A DNA stretch of 64,000 bases from Tenrec ecaudatus (GCF_050624435.1 NC_134537.1:10660584-10724583), one strand, 5' to 3'. Positions 1-11,464 are shown, counted from the first letter of the stretch. Translations and numbers: made by a program. The notes: generated by a model from the sequence alone, not told the origin.

Positions 1-541
1 TTGTCCATCCCTCAGGGAGGGGGTTATATGTAGATCCTTGTGATCTGTTCCCTCTTTCTACCCCACCCTTGCTCCACCCTCCCACTATCGCCACTCTCAC
101 TACTGGTCCTGAAAGGATCATCTGTCCTGGATTTGCTGTGTTTCCAGTTCCTATCTGTAGCAGTGTACATCCTCTGGTCTAGCCAGATTTTTAAGGTAGA
201 ATTGGGATCATGACAGTGGGGGGGAGGGGGGAAGCATTTAGGAACTAGAGGAAAGTTGTATGTTTCATCATTGCTACCCTGCACCCTGACTGACTCGTCT
301 CCTCCCCACGATCCTTCCATAAGGGGATGTCCAGTTGCCTGCAGATGGGTTTGGGTCCCCACTCTGCACCCCACCTCATTTTCAATGATATGATTTTTTG
401 TTTTTTGATACCTGATACCTCATCCCTTCGACAACTCATGTTTGCACAAGCTGATGCGCTTCTTCCATGTGGCTTCGTTGGTTCTGAGCTAGATGGCCGC
501 ATGCTTACCTTGAAGTCTTTAAGATCCCACATGCTATATGC
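1..541 (-). mobile_element. L1 3' UTR fragment, cut by the window edge
   Basis: The region matches, block for block, the 3' UTR seen again at 2305-2936, 29424-30335 and 62160-63480. Shared blocks include the C-rich stretch, 'CTGTACCAGTGTACAT'-type block, 'TAGATGGCCGC' and the 'TTTAAGACCCCAGATGCTAT' type end. It stops abruptly at an RTE fragment. Antisense orientation. Confidence 0.8.
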
Positions 542-544
542 TTT

Positions 545-795
545 TCAACACTTTAAAGAGGTATTGTGCAGTAGATTTATCCAATAGAATGCAATTTTTG
601 ATCTCTTTACTACTGCTTCTACGAACATTGATTGTGCATCCAAACAAGATGAAATCCTCAACACCTTCAATATTTCCTCTGTTAATCGTGATGCTCCCGA
701 CTGGTCCCATTGTGAGGATTTGGGTCTTTTTTACATTCAGTTATACTCCATACTGAAGGCTGCAATCTTCAATCCTCATCAGCAAGTGCTAATGT
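545..795 (-). mobile_element. RTE (BovB-like) LINE fragment
   Basis: The block from 'ACTTTAAAGAGGTATTGTGC' to 'CTTCAATCCTCATCAGCAAG' is the antisense of the RTE region just 3' of the reverse-transcriptase catalytic core. The same region appears in sense within the element at 52491-54372. It is 5' truncated with multiple stops. Confidence 0.75.
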
Positions 796-1010
796 GCTCA
801 CAGACTAGGGCACAATTAAGGGCAACTGTGAAAGACTTCCCCAGGGAAAAGCCAGGTGAATTTGCTGAGGAATTTCAGGTTATCACCTCCACCTACTAGT
901 TCGGAATCCTTGATCTTTATAAATGTACTGACATGTTGCTTGGGCCTGGGGAGACCTACCTCTGGATGACCAAGATTAGGTGATGCGAGGATGGCAACTC
1001 TGTTGTCCGT
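784..1010 (+). pseudogene. ERV gag-like relic
   Basis: One reading frame gives a capsid-like segment with two in-frame stops. It contains AQLRATVKDFPREKPGEFA, then a DLYK..DMLLGPGE stretch, ending near LWMTKIR. The 'DLY-LVxxLLGPGE...WM' arrangement is familiar from capsid regions of gammaretrovirus-like ERVs. A low-similarity protease-like patch follows after the LTR at about 2094-2150. The relic is decayed and non-functional. Confidence 0.45.
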
Positions 1011-1506
1011 AGTACTGGGGAGATAGCGGGTGGCTTCCTGAGAGAGGCTAGTTAAATAAGGGGAGCCTGATTAAGAAGCCCCAGGGTTAAGAAAGCAAGC
1101 CAGGCCGAGACTCAGCCTCACAAACAGAAGGTCCCTACTGGAGAGTGAGCACCATGCAAATGGCAGATTGTTGGAACAATTGCTCCCTGTGTGCTCAGGA
1201 TTAAAATTGGTGGAAAATTAGACATTTCAATTACATTTTTGTTCACAATTTCATCTGGGGCTCTCAAAATTGGCCAGAAACTCTCATTTAGATTGGGACA
1301 CTGCTCCCCTTGGAAAAGCTGGAAACGGTCCACACCTTGGCTCAGTTTGTGAAGCAACAAACAGAATCCTTGAACAAAAAACCCCCACTAAAGTAAGAGA
1401 TTAAATGAATGGTCTTACAACAATAGCAGTTACACACTGGGATTCAGACATCTAATACTGAAGTCTGGGGGGCGGAAAGGGGAACCACCAGGAACACCAT
1501 TGTGTC
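1011..1506. other. unassigned sequence, possibly ERV interior
   Basis: No domain or repeat was recognised. Position between the gag-like relic and an LTR makes old ERV interior plausible, but nothing in it proves that. Confidence 0.3.
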
Positions 1507-1976
1507 TGTGTTAGGTTAGGTTGACTAGAGAAGCAAATCCAGTGACTCTCATATATGGGAAAGGAAGAGCTTTATATCAAGAAGTAATTATGTATCCAGA
1601 AAGCATACCCACCCGTCCAACTCCAGTCCATGAGTTCAATGCTATTACACAAGTTCCCCTTCAGACTCACATAGCCACATACCAGTGACTCAGAATGATG
1701 AACCAGAAGGCAGGAGGAGCAGAGGCTGGTGGGAGCAGAGTCATGTGGATCCAAAGCGGGTGGAAACATGGCCGGGTGCCAGCAGCTATTCATGTCAGCA
1801 TCAGGGTCCCAGCAGGCAAGAAAGCAAAAGGGGGAGAGAAAGATCAGCTCCCACTGTCCTCCTCATAGGAAGTCCACACTCCCAAGGAGGCACCACTAGG
1901 CTGTGACCTGACTGAGAGGTTGAATTCCACCCCTCCACTTTCGTACATCATCAAGTTGACATACACTCCTCTAACA
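1507..1976 (-). mobile_element. ERVL-type solo LTR (MLT2-like family)
   Basis: It begins TGTGTTAGG with the GACTAGAGAAGCAAATCCAG block and ends with the AAGTTGACAT block, the reverse of the family's sense order. In sense the family starts TGTGG-AGTTACATAATCT, passes through AACTTGAG, and ends TTCTCTAGTCTACCCAGACTAACACA-like. No clear target-site duplication was seen here. Confidence 0.7.
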
Positions 1977-2304
1977 ACCCCGTGATTGTTGGAAGAGACG
2001 ATTTGAAAGTAAAGCATGCTAAATTTAAGACTAAACTGAGTAGGCTGCCTCCTTCTTCATCTCACAATGTTCAGAGTGAAGATTCCCCAGGGATAAAGCG
2101 GAGATCTTAGTGGATTTAGATGCACGGGGAGAAACCCCCATCCGAGTCAATGGGAGAATTGCCAACTTTTCATGTTGCTACTTTTGAATTTCGCAAGTTT
2201 GGAAAAGCCCCTGCCTTTAGAGTAATAAAACTTTTAAATTCCTGGGCATTACAAATTTTTTTCATTGACATTCAAACATTTAAAAAATTTATTCTGACTT
2301 TAAT

Positions 2305-2936
2305 AAATCATTTTATTGGGGGCCTTTACAGCTCTTATAACTTTCCATGCACCCATTGCATCAAGCACATTTGTACATATGTTGCCATCATCCTTATCTG
2401 TACCAGTGTACATGCTCTGGTTTAGCCTGATTTGTAAGGTAAAACTGGGTGATAGTGTGTGTGTGTGTGTGTGGCGGGAGCATTAAAGAACTAGAGGAAT
2501 GTTGCATGCTATACTGCAGCCTGGGTGGCTTGTCCCTTCTTTGTGACCATTCTTTGAGGGAATGTCCAATTGTCTACAGGTAGACTTTGGGCCTGCACTC
2601 TGCCCCTCCTTGTTCACGTCGGTACGATTGTTTGTTTTGGGTCTTCTGGTGCTTGATACCTGATCCTGCTGGCTCCTCATGATCTTAAAGGATGGTGTGT
2701 TCTTCCATGTGGGCTTTGTTGCTTCCCAGCTAGATGGCTGCTTGTTTATCTTCAAGCCTTTAAGACCCCAGATGCTATAGCTTTTAATAGCTGGGCACCA
2801 TCAGCTTTCTTCACTTCATTTGCTTATGCACCCACTTTGTCTTCAGTGATCGTGTTGGGGAAGCGAGCATCATGGAGTGCCAGGTTATTAGAACAAAGTG
2901 TTTTTGTGTTGAGGGAGTACTTGAGTAGCAAAAGGA
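2305..2936 (-). mobile_element. L1 3' end and 3' UTR
   Basis: It starts with the A-tail complement and 'ATCATTTTATTGGGGGC' hallmark of this genome's L1 3' end, and runs through the 3' UTR to the 'GAGTACTTGAGTAG' block. It contains a short (TG)n at about 2456-2473. Confidence 0.8.
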
Positions 2937-3139
2937 CATTTTTTCTTATGTCACAGTAAAAGCCAGAAAACTACCTGCCTCTAATTAGAGTACTAGTTGA
3001 GTAAATTAATGATTTTTCTTTTAATTCAATGCGATGCCTTTAAGCTAGAAAAAAGGATGACGGTGCTCTATGTACTGATAGGGAGTAATATATTGATAGA
3101 CACATATACACACATACGTTATTGCTAGTTCCAATATTT
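2937..3139. other. no feature recognised
   Basis: AT-rich sequence with no clear repeat or gene. Confidence 0.4.
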
Positions 3140-3490
3140 GGTGACCCTGTCTGTGTACGTACTAAAGAACAAAACACGCCTGGCTTGTGTCACCCTCACA
3201 ATTGTGATGCTTGAGTCCATTGTGGCAGCTACAGTATCAACTCGTCTCCTTGAGGGTCTTCCTCTGTTTTTGGTTTTTTTTTTTTTGCTGATTTATTACC
3301 AAGCGTGAGGTCCTTCCCCAGGAACATCTTCCTTCCCCTGGTCTCTCCTGATGACATGCCCAGAGTACACGAGACAGTCTTGCCAACCTCCCTTCTAAGG
3401 TTTATTCTGTCTATACTTCTTTCAAGACATATTTGCATGTCCTTCTGGAAATCCCTGGTATTTTTGATATTGTTAGGGCATTTATGAAGA
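3140..3490 (-). mobile_element. RTE (BovB-like) LINE fragment
   Basis: The antisense 3' region shows 'CTTGAGTCCATTGTGGCAGC', 'CCTTGAGGGTCTTCCTCT' and 'GGTCTCTCCTGATGACATG', which recur at 9622-10560 and 37968-38610. A T13-class run lies at about 3271-3285. Confidence 0.75.
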
Positions 3491-3734
3491 ATATTTGATC
3501 TGTGTGTGCATGAATTTGCTTGCAAATGCAAAGTTATGGAAGGATACCCAAGAAGCTCGTTAACAGGGAGGGCAAGCTGCTGGCTGGAAGATGGGCTGAG
3601 AGAGAGGCCCAAGCTACTTTTATATCTTTCTAATTTTGAAGAATGAGATCTACTACCAGCTGATAAATTAAATTAAAATATAAAATCGAAAAAGTAAAGT
3701 CCTACTTCTTTGGGGTTCCTGCTCTTGCTAATTC

Positions 3735-4440
3735 CTCCTCCCCTTTTTACTGGTTGCATCTTTCTGGAAATAACCATTATTAAATTAAGGGGATTTCCTT
3801 TAGTTCCTGTTTGGCTAGGAGATGCTTAAAAAATCAATATAGGAATGGGTGTTGAATTTTGTCAAATGGGATTCTCAACATCTGATAAGATGACACATTT
3901 TTTTCCTTTTATCTGTTAATGTACTGAACTACGGTAATAGATATCTTAATGTTGAATCATCTTTCCATTCCTGGAACATATTCATGATATATTATTCTTT
4001 TAATCTACTGCCAAACTGAATTTCCTTAGAATTTTATTAGGATATTTTTCCATCCATATTCTTAAGTAGAACAAGCCAATCACTTTCTTCTCACTTACTT
4101 ATTTTGGTATCCGGGTTATGCCAGGCTCACAACTGAGTTGGGTAGATTTCTTTGTCCATTCTGTAGAACAATTTATGTAATGTAGAAATTTCCTGGACCT
4201 ATATGATCATTTATTCTCAGATGATTTGTTTAATACTTAAACCAATTTTGATCACCTATATGAACCATTTTCCTTAGATTGTTCAGTTTATTGATATAAA
4301 GTTTTACCCAATTATTCTTTGAAAAACTGTTTCATATTTACAAAAGTTTCTCCTTCATGATGTCTTCTTTTTCTTAATGAGGCTTGCTAAAATACTTTAA
4401 AATTTTGGCTGTTAAAAACTATTCTATTTTCAGTGATTTG
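3735..4440 (-). mobile_element. old L1 ORF2 fragment
   Basis: Antisense L1 reverse-transcriptase-region sequence, for example the 'ATCATCTTTCCATTCCTGGA' and 'GGATATTTTTCCATCCATAT' blocks. It is heavily diverged and has no open frame. Confidence 0.6.
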
Positions 4441-4884
4441 TTGCAGTCAGGAAAGAGGTAGAAGACTCAAATTAGGCATTTTGATGAGAATTTAAGGAAG
4501 AGAGTCTGTGACGATGTAGGCAGAGTCTAGGGAAACACAAGAGACTAGCCTGGAAACATTTTCTCTCTGGACCTGAATGCATGAAGGGAGGAAAAAAGGA
4601 CCACAGCCTGGAAAGAGGGAGTCTTGGAAAGGGCAGCATTGAAGAGAAGCTCGGGTCCAAAGGTGGAACCCAGGCAGACAGCCAGCAGAGAGGGCATGAG
4701 AGGAATAAGGGCTTCACCCTGGCTCTCTTCTGTTCCTCCCAACCCCAGTGGATACACCTCTGGTACAAGTCTCTGGATGGAGTCCATAGACATCAGTCTT
4801 CCAGGACACAGAACAGGGTAATCAAGAAGGCGGGGAGTGAGGAGCACATCAGGGGAACAAGTGGAAGATGTCCAGTGCAGGGCA

Positions 4885-5085
4885 TTATTTTAAAGAATAA
4901 CTCTCTCATGTTCTTAATAATCTATGCTATTTTCCATTTCATCTTGGTTTGCCTTTACAATTAGTTACTTTCTTCTCATTTTTCTTATTTAGATAGGATT
5001 TTATAAATTATTATTATAAATTATTGAGCTTATTTTCAGTCTCTTTTTTCTTAGTAAATCCATTTAAAGCTAAATTTTTCTCTCT
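4885..5085 (-). mobile_element. old L1 ORF2 fragment, probably continuing the previous one
   Basis: AT-rich antisense L1-like sequence ('TTTCTTAGTAAATCCATTTAAAGC' region). It may be part of the same old L1 as 3735-4440, with 4441-4884 inserted between. Confidence 0.4.
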
Positions 5086-6199
5086 CCAAGCACCACTAGA
5101 TTCCAACACACAGATTTTGATATACCTCGTTTCCATTTTAAATAGATAACCCATGTCTCTGAGATCAGCGGATGGCGGCAGGCAAGTTGGCACAGTAATA
5201 CATTTGTCTTCGTCTCACTAATAAGATGCCTTAAAAAAAAAAGAGGCACAATCAAAACAGTGACATTTGAGAGAATCTGCTGGACCAGTTAGTTCCATGC
5301 AAGACAGAGAGACCAGCTCAGAAGATGCTGGAGACTGTGCAGCGGGACTCCAACGAGAGAATCTCAATGCAGTTTCTCCAAAGAAACAGGCTGACCCTAG
5401 TGCTGACTACAAATAACTTCTATGAAAACTGAAAATTTCATAGTTGAGAAAAAGGACCAGGAAGTTACACCGAGGAATTTTTTTCTTTCCCCGAGGGTCA
5501 AGCAGCTGTCCTGTGAGAATTTCATTGGGAACCTTGCCCCATCCACCCTACAACTTCGATCTGGCTCCTTCAAATTTCTCTGTCCCCCAAATGCAAAGAG
5601 CATTTAAAAGGAACACAATTTGAGACTGCTGGGGATGCCCAACCAGCCCTTTTGACATAGAAGAAATGGAAAAGTACAGCACTCTGCAGGGAAAGGTTAC
5701 AGAGTCAGACACATCGCCTTCAGAATGTGGAGACGTAGCTGGAGCACATTTTCAGCAGCAAGAGGAGTGGTTTCCCATTTTGATAGTTTTGTTTTAATAA
5801 AGGTTTTCATAATTGTACAGCAATATTCTTTTATTCTCATATTTTCCTCCTGTTTTCTTTTGGGGAGCTTAGACTCAAATAGAAAATAATACACTGTTCA
5901 GGACAGGACTTCAGAAATGGCTCTAGCAAAGCGAGTGAGAGAGAAGCAAGCACTAATAGCCATGCCTGAGAAAAACTACAGATACTAAACACTGTCCACT
6001 GCCAATCCTCCACATACCACACAGCTTGTTGGTAAGACAAAGCTGAATCCACTGCTCACTGTGGTGAAGAAGACACCACAGCATCAGGGCTTTGTTGTCT
6101 CTTGAAAGGGACAAGGCCGGTCAGACTCTAATTGAGAATTGGGAGTTTGGCTTCCAGCAGATCTGTAAGGAGATTCTTGATGAGGATGCAGTGTGTTTG
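5086..6199. other. no gene recognised
   Basis: No repeat or coding signal was recognised. Short open frames on either strand show no conserved motif. Confidence 0.5.
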
Positions 6200-6620
6200 T
6201 TGGTTGTCCTCAAGTTGACCCGAACTTACAGTGTCTTTATGCATAGCCACAGAAACCACTGCCCAAACATCACCAAGGAAGAGGATTGCTGGTGTGTTGG
6301 AGTTCATTGTGTAGCTAGTGTGTCAATCCATGTTCTTGTGGGCTTTCCTCATTTTATAGCAAGTGGAGGGTTGGAGAAGGGTCCCAATGTCATGGTTTAG
6401 ATTAGGGATGACAAGATAAGGATTTGGACATGGGGAATTGAAAGACACTTAGGAAATAAGCTGTTGATGTCTCCTATGGAGACAGTAGTAGATGTTTCAG
6501 AAATTTTCTGTAATGAGCAATCCAGCTCTTTTCCCTAACAAGAGTCTCCAGATGTAGTACATACATGCAAACAGGAATAATAAAATCATGTTAATATCGA
6601 CAATATTATTAACATATGTA
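6200..6620 (+). repeat. ~400-bp duplicated segment, copy A
   Basis: From 'CAAGTTGACC' through 'CTTTATGCATAGCC', 'GAGGATTGCTGGTGTGTTGG' and 'TTCTGTAATGAGCAATCCAG', the segment matches copy B at 7229-8300 (B is split by an LTR). Orientation is arbitrary. The family was not identified; it may be an interspersed repeat or a local duplication. Confidence 0.75.
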
Positions 6621-7228
6621 CTGTGGGGATCATTTTTCCACCCTCAACCGAGATTTAGTAGGACCATTCCTGGAAGTGGATGCGGCCCTCACACTGTCGA
6701 CCTTGATAGCCACAGGCTTGCTCGCTCTGGCCTCTCAGGGACTTCAAGTTCTTCCTTTCCTAAGTGAGTAGTTGATGGAGCCCCATCTCGTTTATGCCGG
6801 TAAAGTGATTGCAGTCCATGAAGCTGCAATTCCCCACGAGCCATCATCTTAAAAATAGAAGCAAGCACACACTTTTTGATGAATATTGCTCTCATTTAAA
6901 ATCTGAAATGGTTGCTCCAAGACAGACAATCATTTGTTATTTACAAATCAGATTTGAAGTGTTCAGTTCCCATTTTATTCAGTTATAAGTTTTCAGCTAT
7001 ACTTGATTAAAGGCTGTAATTGTCCTGCTTTCATCGGATCATGCTTCCAGTTTTAGGAAGCGAAGATTTACTGTTTACTGACGTGACTCGTACCAGCTGC
7101 CAGGCTCACTTTGCAATTCTGTCTCATTCCCTTCATTCTTCTGACTAACCCTGGGCATTGTTGTGCGACTCAGCTTACAATGTGAATTTGGTTTATATAT
7201 GTCTGTATTTTCTTTTTAAAATAAAACT
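6621..7228. other. no feature recognised
   Basis: Unique-looking sequence between the two copies of the duplicated segment. No gene or known repeat was seen. Confidence 0.4.
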
Positions 7229-8300
7229 TGTCAACCAAGTTGACTCCAAACTACAGGGTGTGTTAGGCAGGGTTCTCTAGAGAAGCAAAACCAGGATACT
7301 TATGAATATATATATATATATATATATACTTATACAGTGAGAAGAAATATCACAGCTAGTTCAAACAGCAGTCCAAAGGGTTCTATTCAACTCATTTCTA
7401 TGGAACAGTTAATATACTGAAAGTCCTTCAACTCACATGGGCTGCCGGGTCCAAGGTCAAGGAAGAAGACAGCAGAGTCCTCCCTCGGGCAAGGGAAATA
7501 GCTAGCAGCAGGGTGGCTCACCAACAGTCAGTAGTTTGGGAGCTTAGTGAAGCAGGCCTGGATGGGATATCAGGAATTCAAGGCAACAGGATCCACCAAC
7601 CTCAAGCTCAAGCAATGTGTGCACCAGCAGTGTGGGAAACAGGTCTCGAAGGAGCCTCAGGTTCTAGCCACATGATCCACAGGTTGGCCTGGCCCACAGG
7701 TAGTTAGGCTTACAGGCTGTGATAGAGAACTAGCTAACGTAGCAGCACTCTCCAGCACACTCTGATCACCAGAGAGCAAGAGAGAGAGGGGTGGGCCCTG
7801 CCGAACCATTTATCTCTTGGCCCTCTGATCAAACTGCGACCTTGATTAATCCCACATGTTTCTATTGGCCAGGTTGGCGCAATAAACCTAACGATCACAC
7901 AGGGGCTTTATGCATAGCAACCGGAAACATTGCCTAAACATCACCCATGAAGAGGATTGTTGGTGTGTTGGAGTTCATTGTGTAGCTAGTGTGTCGATCC
8001 ATGTTCTTGTGGGTTCTCCTCATTTTCACGTCCTCTTTGCCAAATGTCTCCTTTTCTGGCAAGTGGGAGGTTGGAGATGGATCATGATATTATGGTTTAG
8101 CACTGGGGGCAGCAAGGTGAGGATTTGGGGGATTGAAAGACGTTTAGGAACTAAGCTGTGGGGATTTCCTGTTGAAGCAGTAGTAGATGTTTTGGAAATT
8201 TTCTGTAATGAACAATCAAGCTCGTGTCCTGGACAGGAGACTCCAGATGTAGCACAGACATTCAAGCAAGAATAAAACCATGTTCATATAGACCATACAT
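7229..8300 (+). repeat. ~400-bp duplicated segment, copy B (split by an LTR)
   Basis: The left part (7229-7258, 'AAGTTGACTCCAAACTACAGGG') and right part (7905-8300) together align with copy A at 6200-6620. The LTR at 7259-7899 interrupts it. An open frame over the right part (about 7910-8275) resembles one in copy A (shared CWCVGVHCVASVSIHVLVG), but I recognise no protein family. Confidence 0.7.
7259..7899 (-). mobile_element. ERVL-type solo LTR with TSD CAGGG
   Basis: It starts TGTGTTAGGCAGGG and ends GATCACA on the plus strand. A perfect 5-bp target-site duplication CAGGG flanks it (7254-7258 and 7900-7904), as expected for ERVL. It contains a (TA)n at about 7304-7327 and belongs to the longer subfamily also seen at 55348-56196. 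Confidence 0.85.
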
Positions 8301-8564
8301 AGTGTGTGCAGTGGGAACGTTGCAATCTGTTTTTGGGTTGTGACTGCTGTCATTGCCAAATTCCATTAGTTATCTAGGATTTACCAGCAATGTCCCTCTT
8401 CCCCATGTGTTTCATAGTGTCATCCTGAACTTTGATTACGTTGTGCTCACTTCTCTGACATTCGCTGTTGCCTTTCCCATCACCAAAAACGATACACGTC
8501 TACTATCTAGAGAACGAGTCACTTTCTCCTCCTCTCCCACTCCTGGTAAACACCAGAGGAGATT

Positions 8565-8803
8565 GATTTTTGTCAGGAGGGTCTGGTTCGGGAGCAGGCA
8601 TCATACCTGGTAAAGTGAAGGGTCAACGAGTGAAAAGAGGAAGGCCTTCTTCGACAAGATGGGTGGATGGAGTGGTTGAAACAGTGCCTCAGGCTGAGGA
8701 ACAACTGTAAGGATGGGGCAGGACTGACCAGGCGGGCTTCCTTCTGTTGTACCTGCAGTTGCTATGAGTCAGAACCAACTGGAAGGCACCTGAAACAACA
8801 ACT
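8565..8803 (+). mobile_element. RTE (BovB-like) LINE 3' end
   Basis: Sense 3' end: 'AGGAAGGCCTTCTTCGACAAGATGGGTGGATGG', reduced here to key blocks, then 'TTGCTATGAGTCAGAACC' and 'GGCACCTGAAACAACAAC', the family's terminus. Confidence 0.8.
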
Positions 8804-8859
8804 ATTTGTTTGTTTGCTTTTAAATAAAAATGAGATCAGGCGATATTTATCATTTTTAT

Positions 8860-9170
8860 TTATTCCAATTAGCAACCTGCTCTCAAGGTTCATCGTGGAC
8901 TTGTCATTATGCTGCAGAGTACCCCACGGTATGTGTACAAGGAGGCTTCCCAAAGTTTACGGAAACATCAAAGGAAAAGCGAATGAAAAACTTCAACGAA
9001 CTTTTAAAAGTCCTCTCACGTTATGTTTGATTGTTTCCACAATTTTGTTATTGTGAATAATATTGCAACGAACACAGGTGTGTACATGTCTATTCTTACT
9101 ACTGCTATTAGATTTCTAGGGCCTATCCACTTCGGAGGGATTAACCACTGACAGTCTTATAAGTAGCAGT
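8860..9170 (-). mobile_element. old L1 3' fragment with an embedded MITE
   Basis: Antisense of the old-L1 3' ORF2 region ('GGTTCATCGTGGACTTG...' and 'TTATTGTGAATAATATTGCA'). A short inverted-repeat element interrupts it at 8941-9015. Confidence 0.55.
8941..9015. mobile_element. mariner-like MITE
   Basis: Imperfect terminal inverted repeats: GGAGGCTTCCCAAAGTTTAC at the left and, read from the other strand, AGAGGACTTTTAAAAGTTCG at the right. The 'CTTCAAAAAGTTCATGGAAA'-type ends resemble mammalian mariner-derived miniature elements. Related copies lie at 9550-9621 and 27039-27122. Confidence 0.5.
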
Positions 9171-9198
9171 GAAACAATGTCAGCTATAACGTCGGAAG

Positions 9199-9480
9199 TT
9201 GAGCTCCACAGGTTGGAATGCACTTAAAATGCGACTGAAGAACTTCCTTCTTCAATATGAAATGGAAAACATAAAGATCAGTATCCTATGCATTAGTGAG
9301 CTGAAATGGACAGGCATGGGCTATTTTGATTCAGATAATCATATGGTTTACTATGTCAAGAATGACAAATTCAAGAGGAATGGCGTATTGATCATCAAAA
9401 AGATTATTTCAAGGTATATAGGATAATATCTACATGTTTACAAGGAAGTCCAGTTGATACAACTATTGTTAAAATGTCAC
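9199..9480 (+). mobile_element. RTE (BovB-like) LINE, endonuclease region
   Basis: One frame encodes NIKISILCISELKWTGMGYF and then a DNHMVYYVKND stretch, the apurinic-type endonuclease N-terminal region of RTE elements. The 5' lead-in 'CACAGGTTGGAATGCAC' also matches the element at 35728. It is truncated 3' and cannot be active. Confidence 0.85.
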
Positions 9481-9549
9481 CCCAACCACTATAACTCCAA
9501 ACTCACTGCCTCAATTCAATTCTTGTTCTTTTAAAAAATCCCCTATGAG

Positions 9550-9621
9550 GGGGCATCAAAGTATTTGTGTGAAAATCGCATTATCTCTCAATTCTATTTT
9601 TCAGTTCGCTTATTTGTGTCC
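9550..9621. mobile_element. mariner-like MITE
   Basis: The left end GGGGCATCAAAGTATTTGTG and the right end (other strand) GGGGACACAAATAAGCGAAC form imperfect inverted repeats around a short AT-rich core. Confidence 0.45.
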
Positions 9622-10560
9622 CCTGTTGTTCTTGTTAGGTGCCATCGAGTCAGCTCTGACCCCAGCATCCCTGCATGGTGTTCTCCCATCGTCATAATGG
9701 CTCCTATGCCCAAACCCATCGATGTAGCCACGGTGCCAGTCTATCTTGTTGAGGGCCTTCCTCTTTTCACCACCCTTCTACTTTGCCAAATGTGTTAGAC
9801 AGGGTTCTCTAGAGAGACAAAACCAGATTGCTAGTAAATATATATATTTATAAAGATCGATAGATATGTAACACAAGAAACGAACTGTTAAATTATATAT
9901 ATAGATAATATAAGAAATGAACAGTTAAATTATAAAGCAGTACAAATGGCTCAATGCAACTCACTCCTGTGAGAGAGTTGTGAGACACTGGCAGTCCTTC
10001 AAGTTCTCTGTAGAGAGAGCTAGGCTATCCCAGCACAGGCAGCAAGCCACAAGGCAGGCCACCAACTGTCAGCCAGGTCACCAACAGTCAGTCCCCAGCT
10101 CCAAAGATGTACATTCCAATTGTGTGGGCTTAAAGGAACCTCAACTTACAGTGACACAGTGCACAGGCTAGGCATCCCACAGGTAGTGTAGCCTGTAAAT
10201 TGAGGCACAGAACAAGCAAGGCAGCCGCACACTGGTCCGAGGATCAAAGAGCGAGAGACAAGAAAGGCGAGGCTCACCGAGCCATTTATCTCTCCGCCCT
10301 TCAATTAATCCCACTTGTGTTTATCGGCCAGGCTGGCACAATAAACTATCTCACCAAACATGATGTACTTCTCCAAGGACTGGTCTCTCCTGACAAGTTG
10401 CATAAGATGAAGTCTTGCCATCATTGCCTTTCAGGAACATACTGGCCTTACTTCTTCCAAATACAGATTGGTTTGTCCTTTCAGCAGTTCATGGTATTTT
10501 CAATATTCTTCTCCAGTACCACAATTCAAATGTATCGATTCTTCTTGATGCCCCCTAATA
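9622..10560 (-). mobile_element. RTE (BovB-like) LINE 3' region split by an LTR
   Basis: The antisense 3' end starts 'TTGTTAGGTGCCATCGAGTC' and runs to 'CTTCTACTTTGCCAAA' at 9790. It resumes at 10359 with 'CATGATGTACTTCTCCA' and ends at about 10560. The LTR at 9791-10353 was inserted into it. Confidence 0.85.
9791..10353 (-). mobile_element. ERVL-type solo LTR with TSD CCAAA
   Basis: It starts TGTGTTAGACAGGG and ends ACTATCTCA. Perfect 5-bp duplication CCAAA at 9786-9790 and 10354-10358. It sits inside the RTE fragment, so it is younger than that fragment. Confidence 0.88.
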
Positions 10561-10622
10561 GAAGGTAAATGAATGGAGTCAACTATGTGGATCCCTGCTT
10601 GCATCTCAGAAGTAGATCTACG

Positions 10623-10790
10623 TAGTCCTGGTGGTGTGGTGGACTATGTGTTGGGTTGCTCACCACAAAATCAGTAGTTCGAATCCACCAGTCACTTTGC
10701 AGAAAAAAGTTGAGATGGTCTTCTCCCATAAAGATTTACAACCTCAGAAATCCATAGGGACAATTCTACTCTGTCCTATAATATGGAATA
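10623..10790 (+). mobile_element. AfroSINE
   Basis: tRNA-derived afrotherian SINE in sense: 'TCCTGGTGGTGTGGTGGAC' head, 'CAGTAGTTCGAATCCACCAG' B-box region, 'TCTCCCATAAAGATTTACA' and 'CTCTGTCCTATAA' tail blocks. Confidence 0.85.
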
Positions 10791-11049
10791 GGTCTGAAAA
10801 GGAAACACATGAATAAACCACAAGTCCTTCCCTCTGATGTGTGATCTATGGCCCCACCAAGTTCCCACATAGATCCAACAATGAAAAATGAAGAACAGGA
10901 TAATAATACAAGAGGGATAGTCAAAGCCAAGACCACTATGCCCACTGTACATATGAAAAAGGTTCCACAATCAAGCCAGGGCGAGAAAGCAGGCTGGGTA
11001 ATCCCACCTGTAACACTGAGTTTTTCCTTTGATTTCTTCATTCCTGACA

Positions 11050-11464
11050 CATAATGTGACTGGCTGACTCCTGTCCTTCTGTTTGCTGAATGGTCATCTT
11101 ACTGAACCACCTGGAAGGAGGAGAAAAGAGTTTTATAACAACATCTTTGGTACATATTTCTTCAGCTAAAAGAGAACTACCTGTTAGCACACTCTAACTT
11201 GCCTCAACTCCATCGGGATAACTTCTTTGAGGGTTCATTTTGAGCTTTTGTAGAAAGGCATTCCTTTTGTTTTAGGTTGGTTTGAAAATAAATGGAAGAA
11301 ATCGATTCCAAGTCAAGCGAAAGAAGGCCTTGATAAGAAATTAGGTGGATTTTAGTGGTGAGTTATAGATGGATGAATAGCCTCACACAAACAAGTACAA
11401 GAAGGTGTTATTGAGGAATTCAGCAGAGACGTGACTAGGGAGGACTATGTGTGGGATGGATACA
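11050..11464. other. no feature recognised
   Basis: No recognisable gene or repeat. There is no long open frame. Confidence 0.4.

Noticed and set aside
7910..8275. 121-codon frame as a real gene
   Set aside because: A similar frame in copy A is broken by stops, no family is recognised, and the segment is a duplicated repeat-like unit.
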